Assembly: GCA_031285625.1 (NCBI GenBank)
Contig: JAITVV010000062.1
Coordinates: 1-47,070 of the forward strand
Length of the DNA stretch: 47,070 nucleotides
Origin: Prevotella sp.
GTDB lineage: Bacteria > Bacteroidota > Bacteroidia > Bacteroidales > Dysgonomonadaceae
Direction: 5' to 3'
In this document: positions 7,729 through 16,071 of the stretch, one piece after another
Layout of the letters: the number at the start of each line of letters is the position of its first letter
Position numbering within the stretch: the stretch's first letter is position 1
Translations under genes and position numbers: made by a program
Notes under the pieces: generated by a model
Told to the model about the DNA's origin: nothing
Databases searched by the model: none
The model's input: only the letters and a program-made list of their open reading frames with translations

Positions 7729-10227
7729 CTATTTAATATTTATAATAGTTTCAGTTGATTTCAACCATGGGGACGTAAATCTTACTTTTATTTTTCCTTG
7801 TTTACCTGTAGCCTGTATATATGCCAGTATACGGCCGTGGAAAACACGGTGTTTGTTATCAGTATAATCAGACATATCTTCATTGTTACTTGCTTCTAGT
7901 CCTAATAGCCTGGCAGGGCCTTGTATCTGACATGTTATTTCGTTATCAGATAACATAACAGGTATGCCGTTTTCATCAACTACCTGCATTACAATCTGGG
8001 CCAGCCCCTTGTCTTTACTTATTTCTTTATCAGAATTCAGTATGCTTAGAGCGTAAGGTTGTCTTGAAGATTGTATCGTATAGCGGGCCGTTTCTTTCCC
8101 GGTTTTGTCCATTCCTATAACCTCCAGTTTTCCATCCTGATAAGGAATATCCCAAAAGATAATACCTGTATTGTCATCATAATCTTTTGTTTGTCCTACT
8201 TCTTTCCCTTCCAGTAGTAATCGTGCTTTTTGCGTGTTTGTATAACATACTACACGGATGGATTGCCCTTCTTGATAATTCCATATCGACCATGCATCCA
8301 TAGACGGTATTTTTTCTTCGTAGTTACTGCCTTCATTTTCAGCATTGAGTTGAGACCATACATCTTTTACCTGACTTTTGCTACCTCTGCCCGGAGTAGG
8401 GTAAGTTCCCAGATAGGCCATTGGTTTGTCTGACCAAAGTGACTGACGGAAATATCCTCTTGGCTTGATAAAGCCACCAAAATCAAGCAAGCCTGAATAG
8501 AACCCTCTGGAGGGCCATCTTCCCGATTCTCCCAAATAGTCAATACCGGTCCAAAGAAATTGCCCGAATACATGTTCATTGTCTCTTACTGCTTTCCATG
8601 CTGCAAGTTCATGACGGTTTTCACTACCATATATCACGCGGTTAGGATATTTTTTATGGTCATAATCATATCGGTTCTCAGTATAATTATATCCTGCAAT
8701 ATCTAAGGCTCCGGGATATTCTGTCTCATTCGACATAGCAACACCTGCTAAGCCTGCTGTTGTGGGGCGTGATCGGTCATATTTCTTTACAACAGCAACC
8801 AATCGTTTTGCTATATCTCCTAATCGCATTGCGTCAGGGGCATCTTTCTTATATCCGCCAAATGTAGCCTGAGTGAAACCTGTATTTTCTCCTCCATCCA
8901 AAACAGGATGGGAATATGGGTCATTTGGATAATCGACTTCATTTCCTATACTCCATGCAAATATTGAGAGATGATTCCTGTCGCGACGAATCAGATCAGC
9001 AAGATCTTTCTCTCCCCATTCTTCAAAGAAGCTGAAATTTCCCTGAAATCCCGGAGTACCTACATTCCATCCCTCGAGCCATTTTCGTTTGGGATATTCC
9101 CATTCATCATATGCTTCGTTGAGGACTAACAATCCCAACTCATCGCATAGGCTGTATAGGTCTGGGGCCTGTGGGTTGTGGCTGGTACGGATAGCATTTA
9201 CACCAATTTCTTTTAAGGTAAGCAATCTACGTTTCCATACTTCATATGGAACGGCGGAGCCTAACACCCCTGCATCATGATGGATACATACCCCTTTCAT
9301 CTTCATCCATTTGCCATTTAATGCAAATCCTTTATCCGGATCGAAAGTAAATGATCTGAAACCTGTTTTGGTTATTGTTGCATCTATCTCTTTTCCATCT
9401 TTAAATACAGTGGTTTTAAGACTATATAAGTCAGGATTGTTCAGATCCCATAAAATAGGATTATTTACTTTCAAATCTGTAGTAATTTTCCCGTTTTGAT
9501 TTGCTGCAACTAATATTTTCTGGGTATTCTTCGCCACCATCTTATTGTCCGGACCTATCAGTTCATTTGTTATTGTCAGATTGGAATTATTAGTTGTATT
9601 ATTTTCCAGTTCAATTTCGATATTTAATTTTCCAACTCCTTTTTCTATTTCAGGATATGCATATACACCCCATTGGGCTATGTGTATAGGATTAGCATAA
9701 ACAAGCCATACGTTACGGTAGATGCCGGAGCCGGTATACCATCTTGAGTCGGCTGACTGGCTGTGATCTACACGAACGGCTATTATATTGTCTTTTCCAT
9801 ATTCGATATATGGGGAAGCATCATACATGAAAGAAATATAACCATTCGGACGTTTGCCTAACGAATGTCCGTTAATAAACACTTCACTATGATTATATAC
9901 TCCCTCAAAATAAATATATGTTTTTTCTCCTTGCTTTTCGTAGGGAATATTTATTGTTTTTCTGTACCAGCCGATACCTCCTGGAAGATAACCTGTGGCA
10001 CTGGCTAAAGTAGGGCTGAGTTGTTCTTTTACACTCCAGTCATGTGGTATTTCTACCGACTTCCACATAGAATCGTCATAATCCTTTGATTTAGCCTCCG
10101 GAATATCGGATAAAGAGAACTTCCACGAAGAGTTAATTTTCTCGGGTTGACCAAAAGAAACTTGTCCCATTACAGATATGGATACTATGCATAGTACTGC
10201 GGTCAGAAATAACGTAGTAATTTTCAT
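7729..10227 (-). CDS. Glycoside hydrolase family 2, probable beta-galactosidase
   Basis: This 832-residue enzyme has a cleavable signal peptide (MGQ near residue 22) and no lipobox, so it is probably periplasmic. The order is the GH2 sugar-binding domain (about 30-190), an immunoglobulin-like domain (about 195-300), the TIM barrel (about 305-600) and C-terminal beta domains. The acid/base is E430 in AWSIGNEVDYP and the nucleophile is probably E536 in IYGSENRHELA. The FLWTGIDYLGE segment that follows is typical of Bacteroidota beta-galactosidases with an extra C-terminal DUF4982-like domain. It probably releases terminal beta-galactose from imported oligosaccharides. It sits downstream of the hybrid regulator, 109 bases away, with its own -7-like box on the minus strand (10256-10263). 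Confidence 0.9.
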   Translation of the reverse strand: MKITTLFLTAVLCIVSISVMGQVSFGQPEKINSSWKFSLSDIPEAKSKDYDDSMWKSVEIPHDWSVKEQLSPTLASATGYLPGGIGWYRKTINIPYEKQGEKTYIYFEGVYNHSEVFINGHSLGKRPNGYISFMYDASPYIEYGKDNIIAVRVDHSQSADSRWYTGSGIYRNVWLVYANPIHIAQWGVYAYPEIEKGVGKLNIEIELENNTTNNSNLTITNELIGPDNKMVAKNTQKILVAANQNGKITTDLKVNNPILWDLNNPDLYSLKTTVFKDGKEIDATITKTGFRSFTFDPDKGFALNGKWMKMKGVCIHHDAGVLGSAVPYEVWKRRLLTLKEIGVNAIRTSHNPQAPDLYSLCDELGLLVLNEAYDEWEYPKRKWLEGWNVGTPGFQGNFSFFEEWGEKDLADLIRRDRNHLSIFAWSIGNEVDYPNDPYSHPVLDGGENTGFTQATFGGYKKDAPDAMRLGDIAKRLVAVVKKYDRSRPTTAGLAGVAMSNETEYPGALDIAGYNYTENRYDYDHKKYPNRVIYGSENRHELAAWKAVRDNEHVFGQFLWTGIDYLGESGRWPSRGFYSGLLDFGGFIKPRGYFRQSLWSDKPMAYLGTYPTPGRGSKSQVKDVWSQLNAENEGSNYEEKIPSMDAWSIWNYQEGQSIRVVCYTNTQKARLLLEGKEVGQTKDYDDNTGIIFWDIPYQDGKLEVIGMDKTGKETARYTIQSSRQPYALSILNSDKEISKDKGLAQIVMQVVDENGIPVMLSDNEITCQIQGPARLLGLEASNNEDMSDYTDNKHRVFHGRILAYIQATGKQGKIKVRFTSPWLKSTETIINIK

Positions 10228-10255
10228 GATATAATAATTTGCATTTATTTATGGG

Positions 10256-10263
10256 CAAAAATA
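10256..10263 (-). promoter_or_regulatory. Promoter -7 box for the GH2 gene
   Basis: The minus strand reads TATTTTTG, which fits TAnnTTTG, about 30 bases before the GH2 start codon. No clear -33 box was found. Confidence 0.35.
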
Positions 10264-10336
10264 TACTTTGTATGAGGATATGATAGAGCTTGTATCGAGC
10301 AAGTTTGGTTAGTAAATTCGTCATTTTACAGTTTGG

Positions 10337-13300
10337 CTATTTACTGTTCATTATTTGCTTTATATATTCTGAAGGTACCATACCAAACTCTTCTTTGAAG
10401 CATTGCCTGAAATAAGTGATGCTGTTTATTCCTACCATATATGATATTTCAGATATGGTATATTTTCCGGTTAGCAGTAATTGTTCTGCATTACGTATCC
10501 TTACCTTTCTTATGAATTCGTTTGCAGACATACCGGAAAGAGCTTTTATTTTCCTGTAAAGTGTAGAATGGCTCATATTCATCTTCTCTGCAATAAATGT
10601 GACGTCAATTTTATCCGAATCCAGATTCTGTTCGATAATAGAGGTTATCTTTTCTATAAATTCATTGTCTATCTTACTTAATGAATCTATTATTATAGCG
10701 TTTTTATTTACAGTATTGTTGTTTATCAGCTCTGCTACTTTTCGGCGGGCTTCCAGTAAATTTATAATGCGGCTTTGCAGCAATCCTGCACTGAACGGTT
10801 TTGTAATATAAGACTCTACACCGATATTGTAACCCTCTGTACGATCTTGTATAGAATCTTTTGCGGTGAGGAGTACAATCGGAATATGGCTTGTCCTTAC
10901 ATCCTCTTTTAAGATTTTACTTAACTCGAAGCCATCCATCTCGGGCATCATAATGTCACTTATGATTATATCGGGAATATGGGTGTAAGCTGCTTTTAGC
11001 CCTTGTTTGCCATTATTAGCTGTATAGACTTTATATTGTTCCGATAAAGAACTGTAGATATAATCCCTGATATCTTCATTGTCTTCTACTACCAGTATAA
11101 TCTGTTTTGAATCGGATTTCTCTACATTTTCTGTTTCTATATCCTTTTCTGCAATGTCATCGCTAGTAGCATCAATATGTAAAGCATCCGGATATGCATT
11201 ATCTGATAGTATCCTGAAATGGAAAGATGTACCTTCTCCCTGTTTGCTGTTCACGGATATAGTGCCTTGATGTATCGATACCAAATTTTGAACAAGAGCT
11301 AAGCCAATGCCTGTCCCTGATACTTGCTGGTCTCTTTCCGCTTGATAATACCTGTCAAATATTCTGGATATTGCTTCAGGAGAAATCCCCTTTCCTGTAT
11401 CTTTTACTTCTATTTCCGTATAGTTTGCATTATTCTCTTCCACATTTCGCAATGTAAGCGTGATATTTCCTTTTTGTGTGTATTTAAATGCATTGGATAG
11501 AAGATTTTCAAGGATAGTGGTTATTATATCAGGGTCAAAATACAGATTAACGTTTGGAGTGTCTATTATAATATTGAACGAAATACGTTTGTTTGTATTA
11601 AGCTCTTTGTATTTTAATCCTACCTCCCGGATTAATTGGGATATATCGCTTTTATATACACAGAGCTTCTTATTCTGTGTTTCTGTTTTCCTAAATTCCA
11701 GTATCTGATTGATAAGATTTAGCAGACGTGTTGCACTCCTGTATATAACTGATACTTTAGAAGAATATTTTTCCTGCAGACCCGGGTCAGCTTGTAAATC
11801 CTCTAATGGTCCGAGTATTAAGGTCAAAGGAGTACGCAGTTCGTGGGTTATATTCGTGAAGAAACGAAGCCTTTCATTATTTAGCTCTTGTTCCTGCATA
11901 TGATTCTTCTTTTCCAGCGTGAGTGTATTCTCCAGATCCAACTTACGTTTGTAAAACCGAAGTATAAGATAAATAATGGCTAATATAGCTAAAACATATA
12001 GCGCCTTTGCCCACCAGGTCAACCACAAAGGAGGGTTCACTACAATCTTCAGTGAGGTTATATTGTCAGACCATTCCTGATTTTTTACCCTCGATTTTAT
12101 TAATAATTCATATGTGCCCGGAGGAATATTACGGAAAGTTATTGCATTTTCATCCTGAGTATTATACCACAGGTCTTCCAGCCCTTTAAGCATATATGCG
12201 TAATCAACTAGGTGATTGAGGGAATAATCAAGGACATTGAAGGATACATTAAATGTATTCTGATTGTAACTTAATTCGATGTCTGATGTCACAGGTTTAG
12301 TTATTTCATTATCGGGCATATTTATCTGACTGCCGTAAATACTGAATCCTGTAATGATTGTTGCAGGCAGGTCTATCTTGGTAGGTATCATTTCAGGATT
12401 GAAGTAGCATAGCCCGTTTTGTGATCCGAAAAATATTGTTCCTTTTGAGTCTTTTGTAACCGAACCACTCATGAAATCACCAGAAGGTATTCCACTATAA
12501 TGATTGTAGTTGTAGAATTTATTTTGAGAAGGCATAAATCTATTTATACCTCCATTGGTGCTGATCCATATATCTCCCTGTTTATCTTCTGTAATTGCCC
12601 GGATATGGCTATTTAAAATTCCGTTTTGTTCATTAAATACAGTATATTCGTCGATTTTTTCCGGAGAACTGAAGCATACTAATCCTTCTCCCGTTGCAAT
12701 CCACATTTGCCCCTTCGTGTCTTTGTATATATTGTCTACTGTATTGGATGGGAATCCTTTATCAGTCTTGAATGTCTTAACTATTTTGAGATCCTTGTCA
12801 AGGATGGTAAGTCCTTCTCCAAAAAAGCCAATCCATATCTGGCCTTTGTTATCTCTCGAAATAGCGCGGACAAGGTTGTCGGGTAGTTCGGAGTTATCTG
12901 TAGAATATAGCTTTCCTTGCCCGGTAGTAATATTATATTGATATAGACCATTGTTACAGCCTATCCACATGTTTTTTTCATTATCCTCGAAAAAGCATCT
13001 TATATCTTTACTTTTATCATCTATTGGAAGCTTTTTTAGAATATCTTTCTTGTGATCATATATATTCACCCCTCCATTGAATGTTCCAAACCATAGGTTA
13101 TTTTCGGAATCTTTGATTGCTGCCAGAATTGCATCATCTGTAATCTTGTTTGTTTTCTTATCAAAGATTTGTACTCTCTTTCCATTTGCGAAAAGGTTAA
13201 TTCCTCCACCATCAGTACCTACCCATATTTGATCATATTTGTCGGCACATGTACCCCATGCTATCGGGTTGTTAAGTGTATTATTCAATCCGGGTATTGG

Positions 13301-14395
13301 AGAATAGATCCATGTATTAAAAAATGGCGGGTGATGGCTGATAAAGTTTATACCCCCGCCATAAGTGCCAATCCATAAATTATTGAAGGAATCCTGATAG
13401 ACACTTCGTATAGTGGGGTTAGACAAGCCTCTGTTCCCATCATTATATGTAATATTCTCAAAAGAGATATTTTGAGGAGTAAGAAACATATTTTGTTTCA
13501 TATCCAGGATACTTATTCCCCCTTTTTCGGTACCTATCCATAGCTTACCATCGTCTACCTGATTTATTGTATAAACATAATTGGATATGAGTGATTGCTT
13601 GTTTTGTGGATCGTGGCTGAAAGTCGTAAACGATTCTTTATCACTGTTAAAGAGAGCCAGTCCATTATTAGTCCCTATCCATACATTATCATTCCTGTCT
13701 ACATATATGGTTCTTACTTCATCACCGGGCAGGCTTTCCTTATTGCCTGACTCATGTCTGAAATTTTTTATTCTTTTGTCTTTTAAGGACAAAATACTCA
13801 GGCCTGACGATACATGCCCAATATACAAAAAACCTTTGTTATCTTCCATTACAGACCATACGCTATTACTTACCATATTTGGTATGGTGGTACGGTTGTA
13901 ATGTGTAAATGTTCCATTTTTTTTATCAAAATAATCTACTCCCCGATGATATGTAGAAAGCCATAAATTACCATCTGCTGAGTTTGTTATATCAGTAATG
14001 TCATTTGTGACAATACCTGCCTCCCTATCGGGGGTATATTTGTAGTGGGTGAATGTTTCAGTATGACAATCAAACATATTCAGCCCTTCACGCTGAGTTG
14101 CGATCCATATTATATCTGCATATTTATCTGCATATACTTTATTAAGCTCATTTCCACTGATACTATTAGATTCTTGTGCTCCGTTCTTTTTATAAACTTT
14201 AAATCTGTTACCATCAAATCTGTTTAGTCCCGATTCGGTAGCAAACCACAGAAATCCTTTTTTGTCCTGAGTAACGCTTACTACATAATTACTGGAAATC
14301 CCATGCTCTATGCCCAGCTGTTTGATGTCATATAGCTGCGCTTTGATAGATATAAGAGGTATAAAAATAAAGATAAAGAAGAACTTCAGTTTCAT
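10337..14395 (-). CDS. Hybrid two-component system sensor/regulator (HTCS)
   Basis: This 1352-residue protein joins sensor kinase and response regulator in one chain, as in Bacteroidota polysaccharide loci. After a signal peptide, a periplasmic part of two seven-bladed propellers (about 25-690) repeats phrases such as IWIGT, LWFGT and MWIGC. A Y_Y_Y domain (about 700-785) and one membrane helix (about 795-812) follow. The cytoplasmic part has a HisKA domain with phospho-acceptor H851 (THELRTPL), a HATPase domain with GTGIGLALV, a receiver domain with D1147 (ISDIMMPEMDG), and an AraC-type DNA-binding domain at the C-terminus. It should bind an oligosaccharide in the periplasm and activate the divergent SusE-to-GH43 operon. 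The ligand cannot be read from sequence. Confidence 0.96.
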   Translation of the reverse strand: MKLKFFFIFIFIPLISIKAQLYDIKQLGIEHGISSNYVVSVTQDKKGFLWFATESGLNRFDGNRFKVYKKNGAQESNSISGNELNKVYADKYADIIWIATQREGLNMFDCHTETFTHYKYTPDREAGIVTNDITDITNSADGNLWLSTYHRGVDYFDKKNGTFTHYNRTTIPNMVSNSVWSVMEDNKGFLYIGHVSSGLSILSLKDKRIKNFRHESGNKESLPGDEVRTIYVDRNDNVWIGTNNGLALFNSDKESFTTFSHDPQNKQSLISNYVYTINQVDDGKLWIGTEKGGISILDMKQNMFLTPQNISFENITYNDGNRGLSNPTIRSVYQDSFNNLWIGTYGGGINFISHHPPFFNTWIYSPIPGLNNTLNNPIAWGTCADKYDQIWVGTDGGGINLFANGKRVQIFDKKTNKITDDAILAAIKDSENNLWFGTFNGGVNIYDHKKDILKKLPIDDKSKDIRCFFEDNEKNMWIGCNNGLYQYNITTGQGKLYSTDNSELPDNLVRAISRDNKGQIWIGFFGEGLTILDKDLKIVKTFKTDKGFPSNTVDNIYKDTKGQMWIATGEGLVCFSSPEKIDEYTVFNEQNGILNSHIRAITEDKQGDIWISTNGGINRFMPSQNKFYNYNHYSGIPSGDFMSGSVTKDSKGTIFFGSQNGLCYFNPEMIPTKIDLPATIITGFSIYGSQINMPDNEITKPVTSDIELSYNQNTFNVSFNVLDYSLNHLVDYAYMLKGLEDLWYNTQDENAITFRNIPPGTYELLIKSRVKNQEWSDNITSLKIVVNPPLWLTWWAKALYVLAILAIIYLILRFYKRKLDLENTLTLEKKNHMQEQELNNERLRFFTNITHELRTPLTLILGPLEDLQADPGLQEKYSSKVSVIYRSATRLLNLINQILEFRKTETQNKKLCVYKSDISQLIREVGLKYKELNTNKRISFNIIIDTPNVNLYFDPDIITTILENLLSNAFKYTQKGNITLTLRNVEENNANYTEIEVKDTGKGISPEAISRIFDRYYQAERDQQVSGTGIGLALVQNLVSIHQGTISVNSKQGEGTSFHFRILSDNAYPDALHIDATSDDIAEKDIETENVEKSDSKQIILVVEDNEDIRDYIYSSLSEQYKVYTANNGKQGLKAAYTHIPDIIISDIMMPEMDGFELSKILKEDVRTSHIPIVLLTAKDSIQDRTEGYNIGVESYITKPFSAGLLQSRIINLLEARRKVAELINNNTVNKNAIIIDSLSKIDNEFIEKITSIIEQNLDSDKIDVTFIAEKMNMSHSTLYRKIKALSGMSANEFIRKVRIRNAEQLLLTGKYTISEISYMVGINSITYFRQCFKEEFGMVPSEYIKQIMNSK

Positions 14396-14405
14396 GATAT
14401 TTACA

Positions 14406-14422
14406 TTGGTATACCAAATGTA
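14406..14422 (-). promoter_or_regulatory. HTCS promoter box with overlapping palindrome
   Basis: The minus strand has TACATTTG (complement of 14415-14422), a perfect TAnnTTTG box. A 12-bp perfect palindrome TTGGTATACCAA at 14406-14417 overlaps it and ends 10 bases before the HTCS start codon. It is placed where a repressor or autoregulator would block transcription. Confidence 0.45.
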
Positions 14423-14491
14423 GTCATATTTTGAAAATATAGATACTCAAATTAATCATTGACTGATTTGAACCCTATTAATGATTATTTT

Positions 14492-14527
14492 ATACCCCCG
14501 GGTATTGTTGGTCAATACATACCTTTG
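14492..14527 (+). promoter_or_regulatory. SUS operon promoter and candidate HTCS operator
   Basis: TACCTTTG at 14520-14527 is a perfect -7 box. About 15 bases upstream, at 14492-14505, ATACCC-CC-GGGTAT forms an inverted repeat where a -33 box would lie. A second pair, ATTGAC (14458-14463) and GTCAAT (14511-14516), flanks it. A weak -33 box covered by symmetric sites is what an activator-dependent promoter would show, but binding by the HTCS is inference. Confidence 0.5.
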
Positions 14528-14550
14528 CCTTGTAATTTATTTAATTGAGG

Positions 14551-14571
14551 TGCATCAACCGTATTGATGCA
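14551..14571 (+). other. Leader hairpin of the SUS operon
   Basis: TGCATCAA and TTGATGCA form a perfect 8-bp stem with the 5-base loop CCGTA. It lies downstream of the predicted transcript start and 44 bases before the first start codon, so it would be in the 5' leader. It is not followed by a T run. Confidence 0.5.
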
Positions 14572-14615
14572 TACTTTTCTAAGTTATATTATTTCATAAA
14601 CTAAAATCTAATTTC

Positions 14616-16052
14616 ATGAAAACAAGAAAGTATTTAAGCTTTATGCTTGTTCTTTTATTTTTCCTAGCTGGATGTAGTGACGATGATAAGTATTCCGATG
14701 TAGACGGATTGGCTCCTGTCATTGTTCTAGGTACATCTAATATTAAAACCGAACCCGGACGTGAATTTGTGATTAAAGCTAAGGTAGAAGATAAAGATGG
14801 ACTTCGGTCTATAAATCTGAAAAATGCTGGTTTTAATCTGGATAAAACAATCGATTTAACATTGGATAGTATAATCTATTCGTTTGATTTAGATTATAAG
14901 TACAAAACGGTGAAAGATCTCGAAGGAGATAACTTTTCGGTAGAGATAACCGTAACAGACTTAGGTGGCCGTACAGTGAATGAAACTGTATTGGTGACTA
15001 TGGATGGCGATTTTACCAATCCTGTGTTTACTGTTTCTCCTGATGAAGCTATTACGGTGCTTCTAAAAGCTGAGACAAGATTGAATGTTAAGTTTACAGT
15101 AGAGGATGATAAGGCACTGAATATGGTTACGATCAATATTCCTGAACTTAACTATTCGAAAGAGATAACAGAATTTACAAATGCCGGTAAGACTCTGGTG
15201 TTTAACGATCCTATTACCTTGCCATCTACAGTTGCAACTTATAATCTGGTGTTGCGTGCAATAGATAAGTCGGGACTGGAAGCTACAAAGAGCAGTGTTA
15301 TTACAGTATCTGAAATGCCTGACTTTCCAAAAATGTATTTGACAGACGTTACAGATGCATCGTTGATGAATAGTGATATCTTCGGAATCCCAATGCTTAT
15401 AGAACATGTCGGGGAATATACATATAAAGCGCGCTATTACTCAGAAGCAGCTGGTACGCAAATCCGTTTTGTGCCTCAGAAGACAGACTTTAGTCCGATT
15501 TGTTTCGGAGTTGATCCTGAAAATAATAGCTTATTGACTGATGATCCGGATGTTTCTCAACCTATTACTCTTCCGGGTAAAGGGTATTATGAAATCAATT
15601 TTAATGTAAAAACAGGAGCATATACAGTTACTTCTTACGTGCCGACAGATACCCCTGTTGCTATTGGAAGCCCAATGTATTTAAATGCCGGAGAGCCGGA
15701 AGCTGGAACTATTCCTTTGCAAATAGGCCTGGTAGGTAGCGGAGTTCCTGATTCAGGTAACTGGAGTCCTGCTGAACCATTAATCTTGAAACAAGATAAT
15801 GAAAATAAATTCTTATTCTCTGTGGAAATGACCTTAGAAGCTGGTGCTGAAATCGAATTTATTATTCAAACCCAACACTCATGGGGCTGGTGGCCTGAGC
15901 CTTTCTGGCGCTGGGACAGAGGAGAAGATCCGGAATATAATGTTTCGAATGGAGGGGAAAATCCTGCAAAATGGAAAGTTCAGACTTCAGGAAAATATAT
16001 ATTCAAATTTGATTCACACCTGAAACGTTCAAGATTTTACCCTATTAACTAA
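14616..16052 (+). CDS. SusE/SusF-like surface glycan-binding lipoprotein
   Basis: The 478-residue product has a lipoprotein signal (LAGCSDDD, C20). The acidic residues right after the cysteine resemble the Bacteroidota lipoprotein surface-export signal. Residues about 30-230 look like two immunoglobulin-like repeats (for example VEDKDGLRSINLK and VEDDKALNMVTIN). The C-terminal half (about 235-478) resembles the SusE/SusF carbohydrate-binding modules, with the aromatic patch SWGWWPEPFWRWD near residue 430. It probably holds the glycan at the cell surface. It is the first gene of the operon and is 19 bases before susC, whereas most loci place such genes after susD. Confidence 0.8.
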   Translation: MKTRKYLSFMLVLLFFLAGCSDDDKYSDVDGLAPVIVLGTSNIKTEPGREFVIKAKVEDKDGLRSINLKNAGFNLDKTIDLTLDSIIYSFDLDYKYKTVKDLEGDNFSVEITVTDLGGRTVNETVLVTMDGDFTNPVFTVSPDEAITVLLKAETRLNVKFTVEDDKALNMVTINIPELNYSKEITEFTNAGKTLVFNDPITLPSTVATYNLVLRAIDKSGLEATKSSVITVSEMPDFPKMYLTDVTDASLMNSDIFGIPMLIEHVGEYTYKARYYSEAAGTQIRFVPQKTDFSPICFGVDPENNSLLTDDPDVSQPITLPGKGYYEINFNVKTGAYTVTSYVPTDTPVAIGSPMYLNAGEPEAGTIPLQIGLVGSGVPDSGNWSPAEPLILKQDNENKFLFSVEMTLEAGAEIEFIIQTQHSWGWWPEPFWRWDRGEDPEYNVSNGGENPAKWKVQTSGKYIFKFDSHLKRSRFYPIN

Positions 16053-16071
16053 TATTATAAATAGAATACAC

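Noticed and set aside
12555-12941. Open frame of 128 codons opposite the HTCS propeller region
   Set aside because: It mirrors the repeated propeller motifs of the real gene and has no features of its own.
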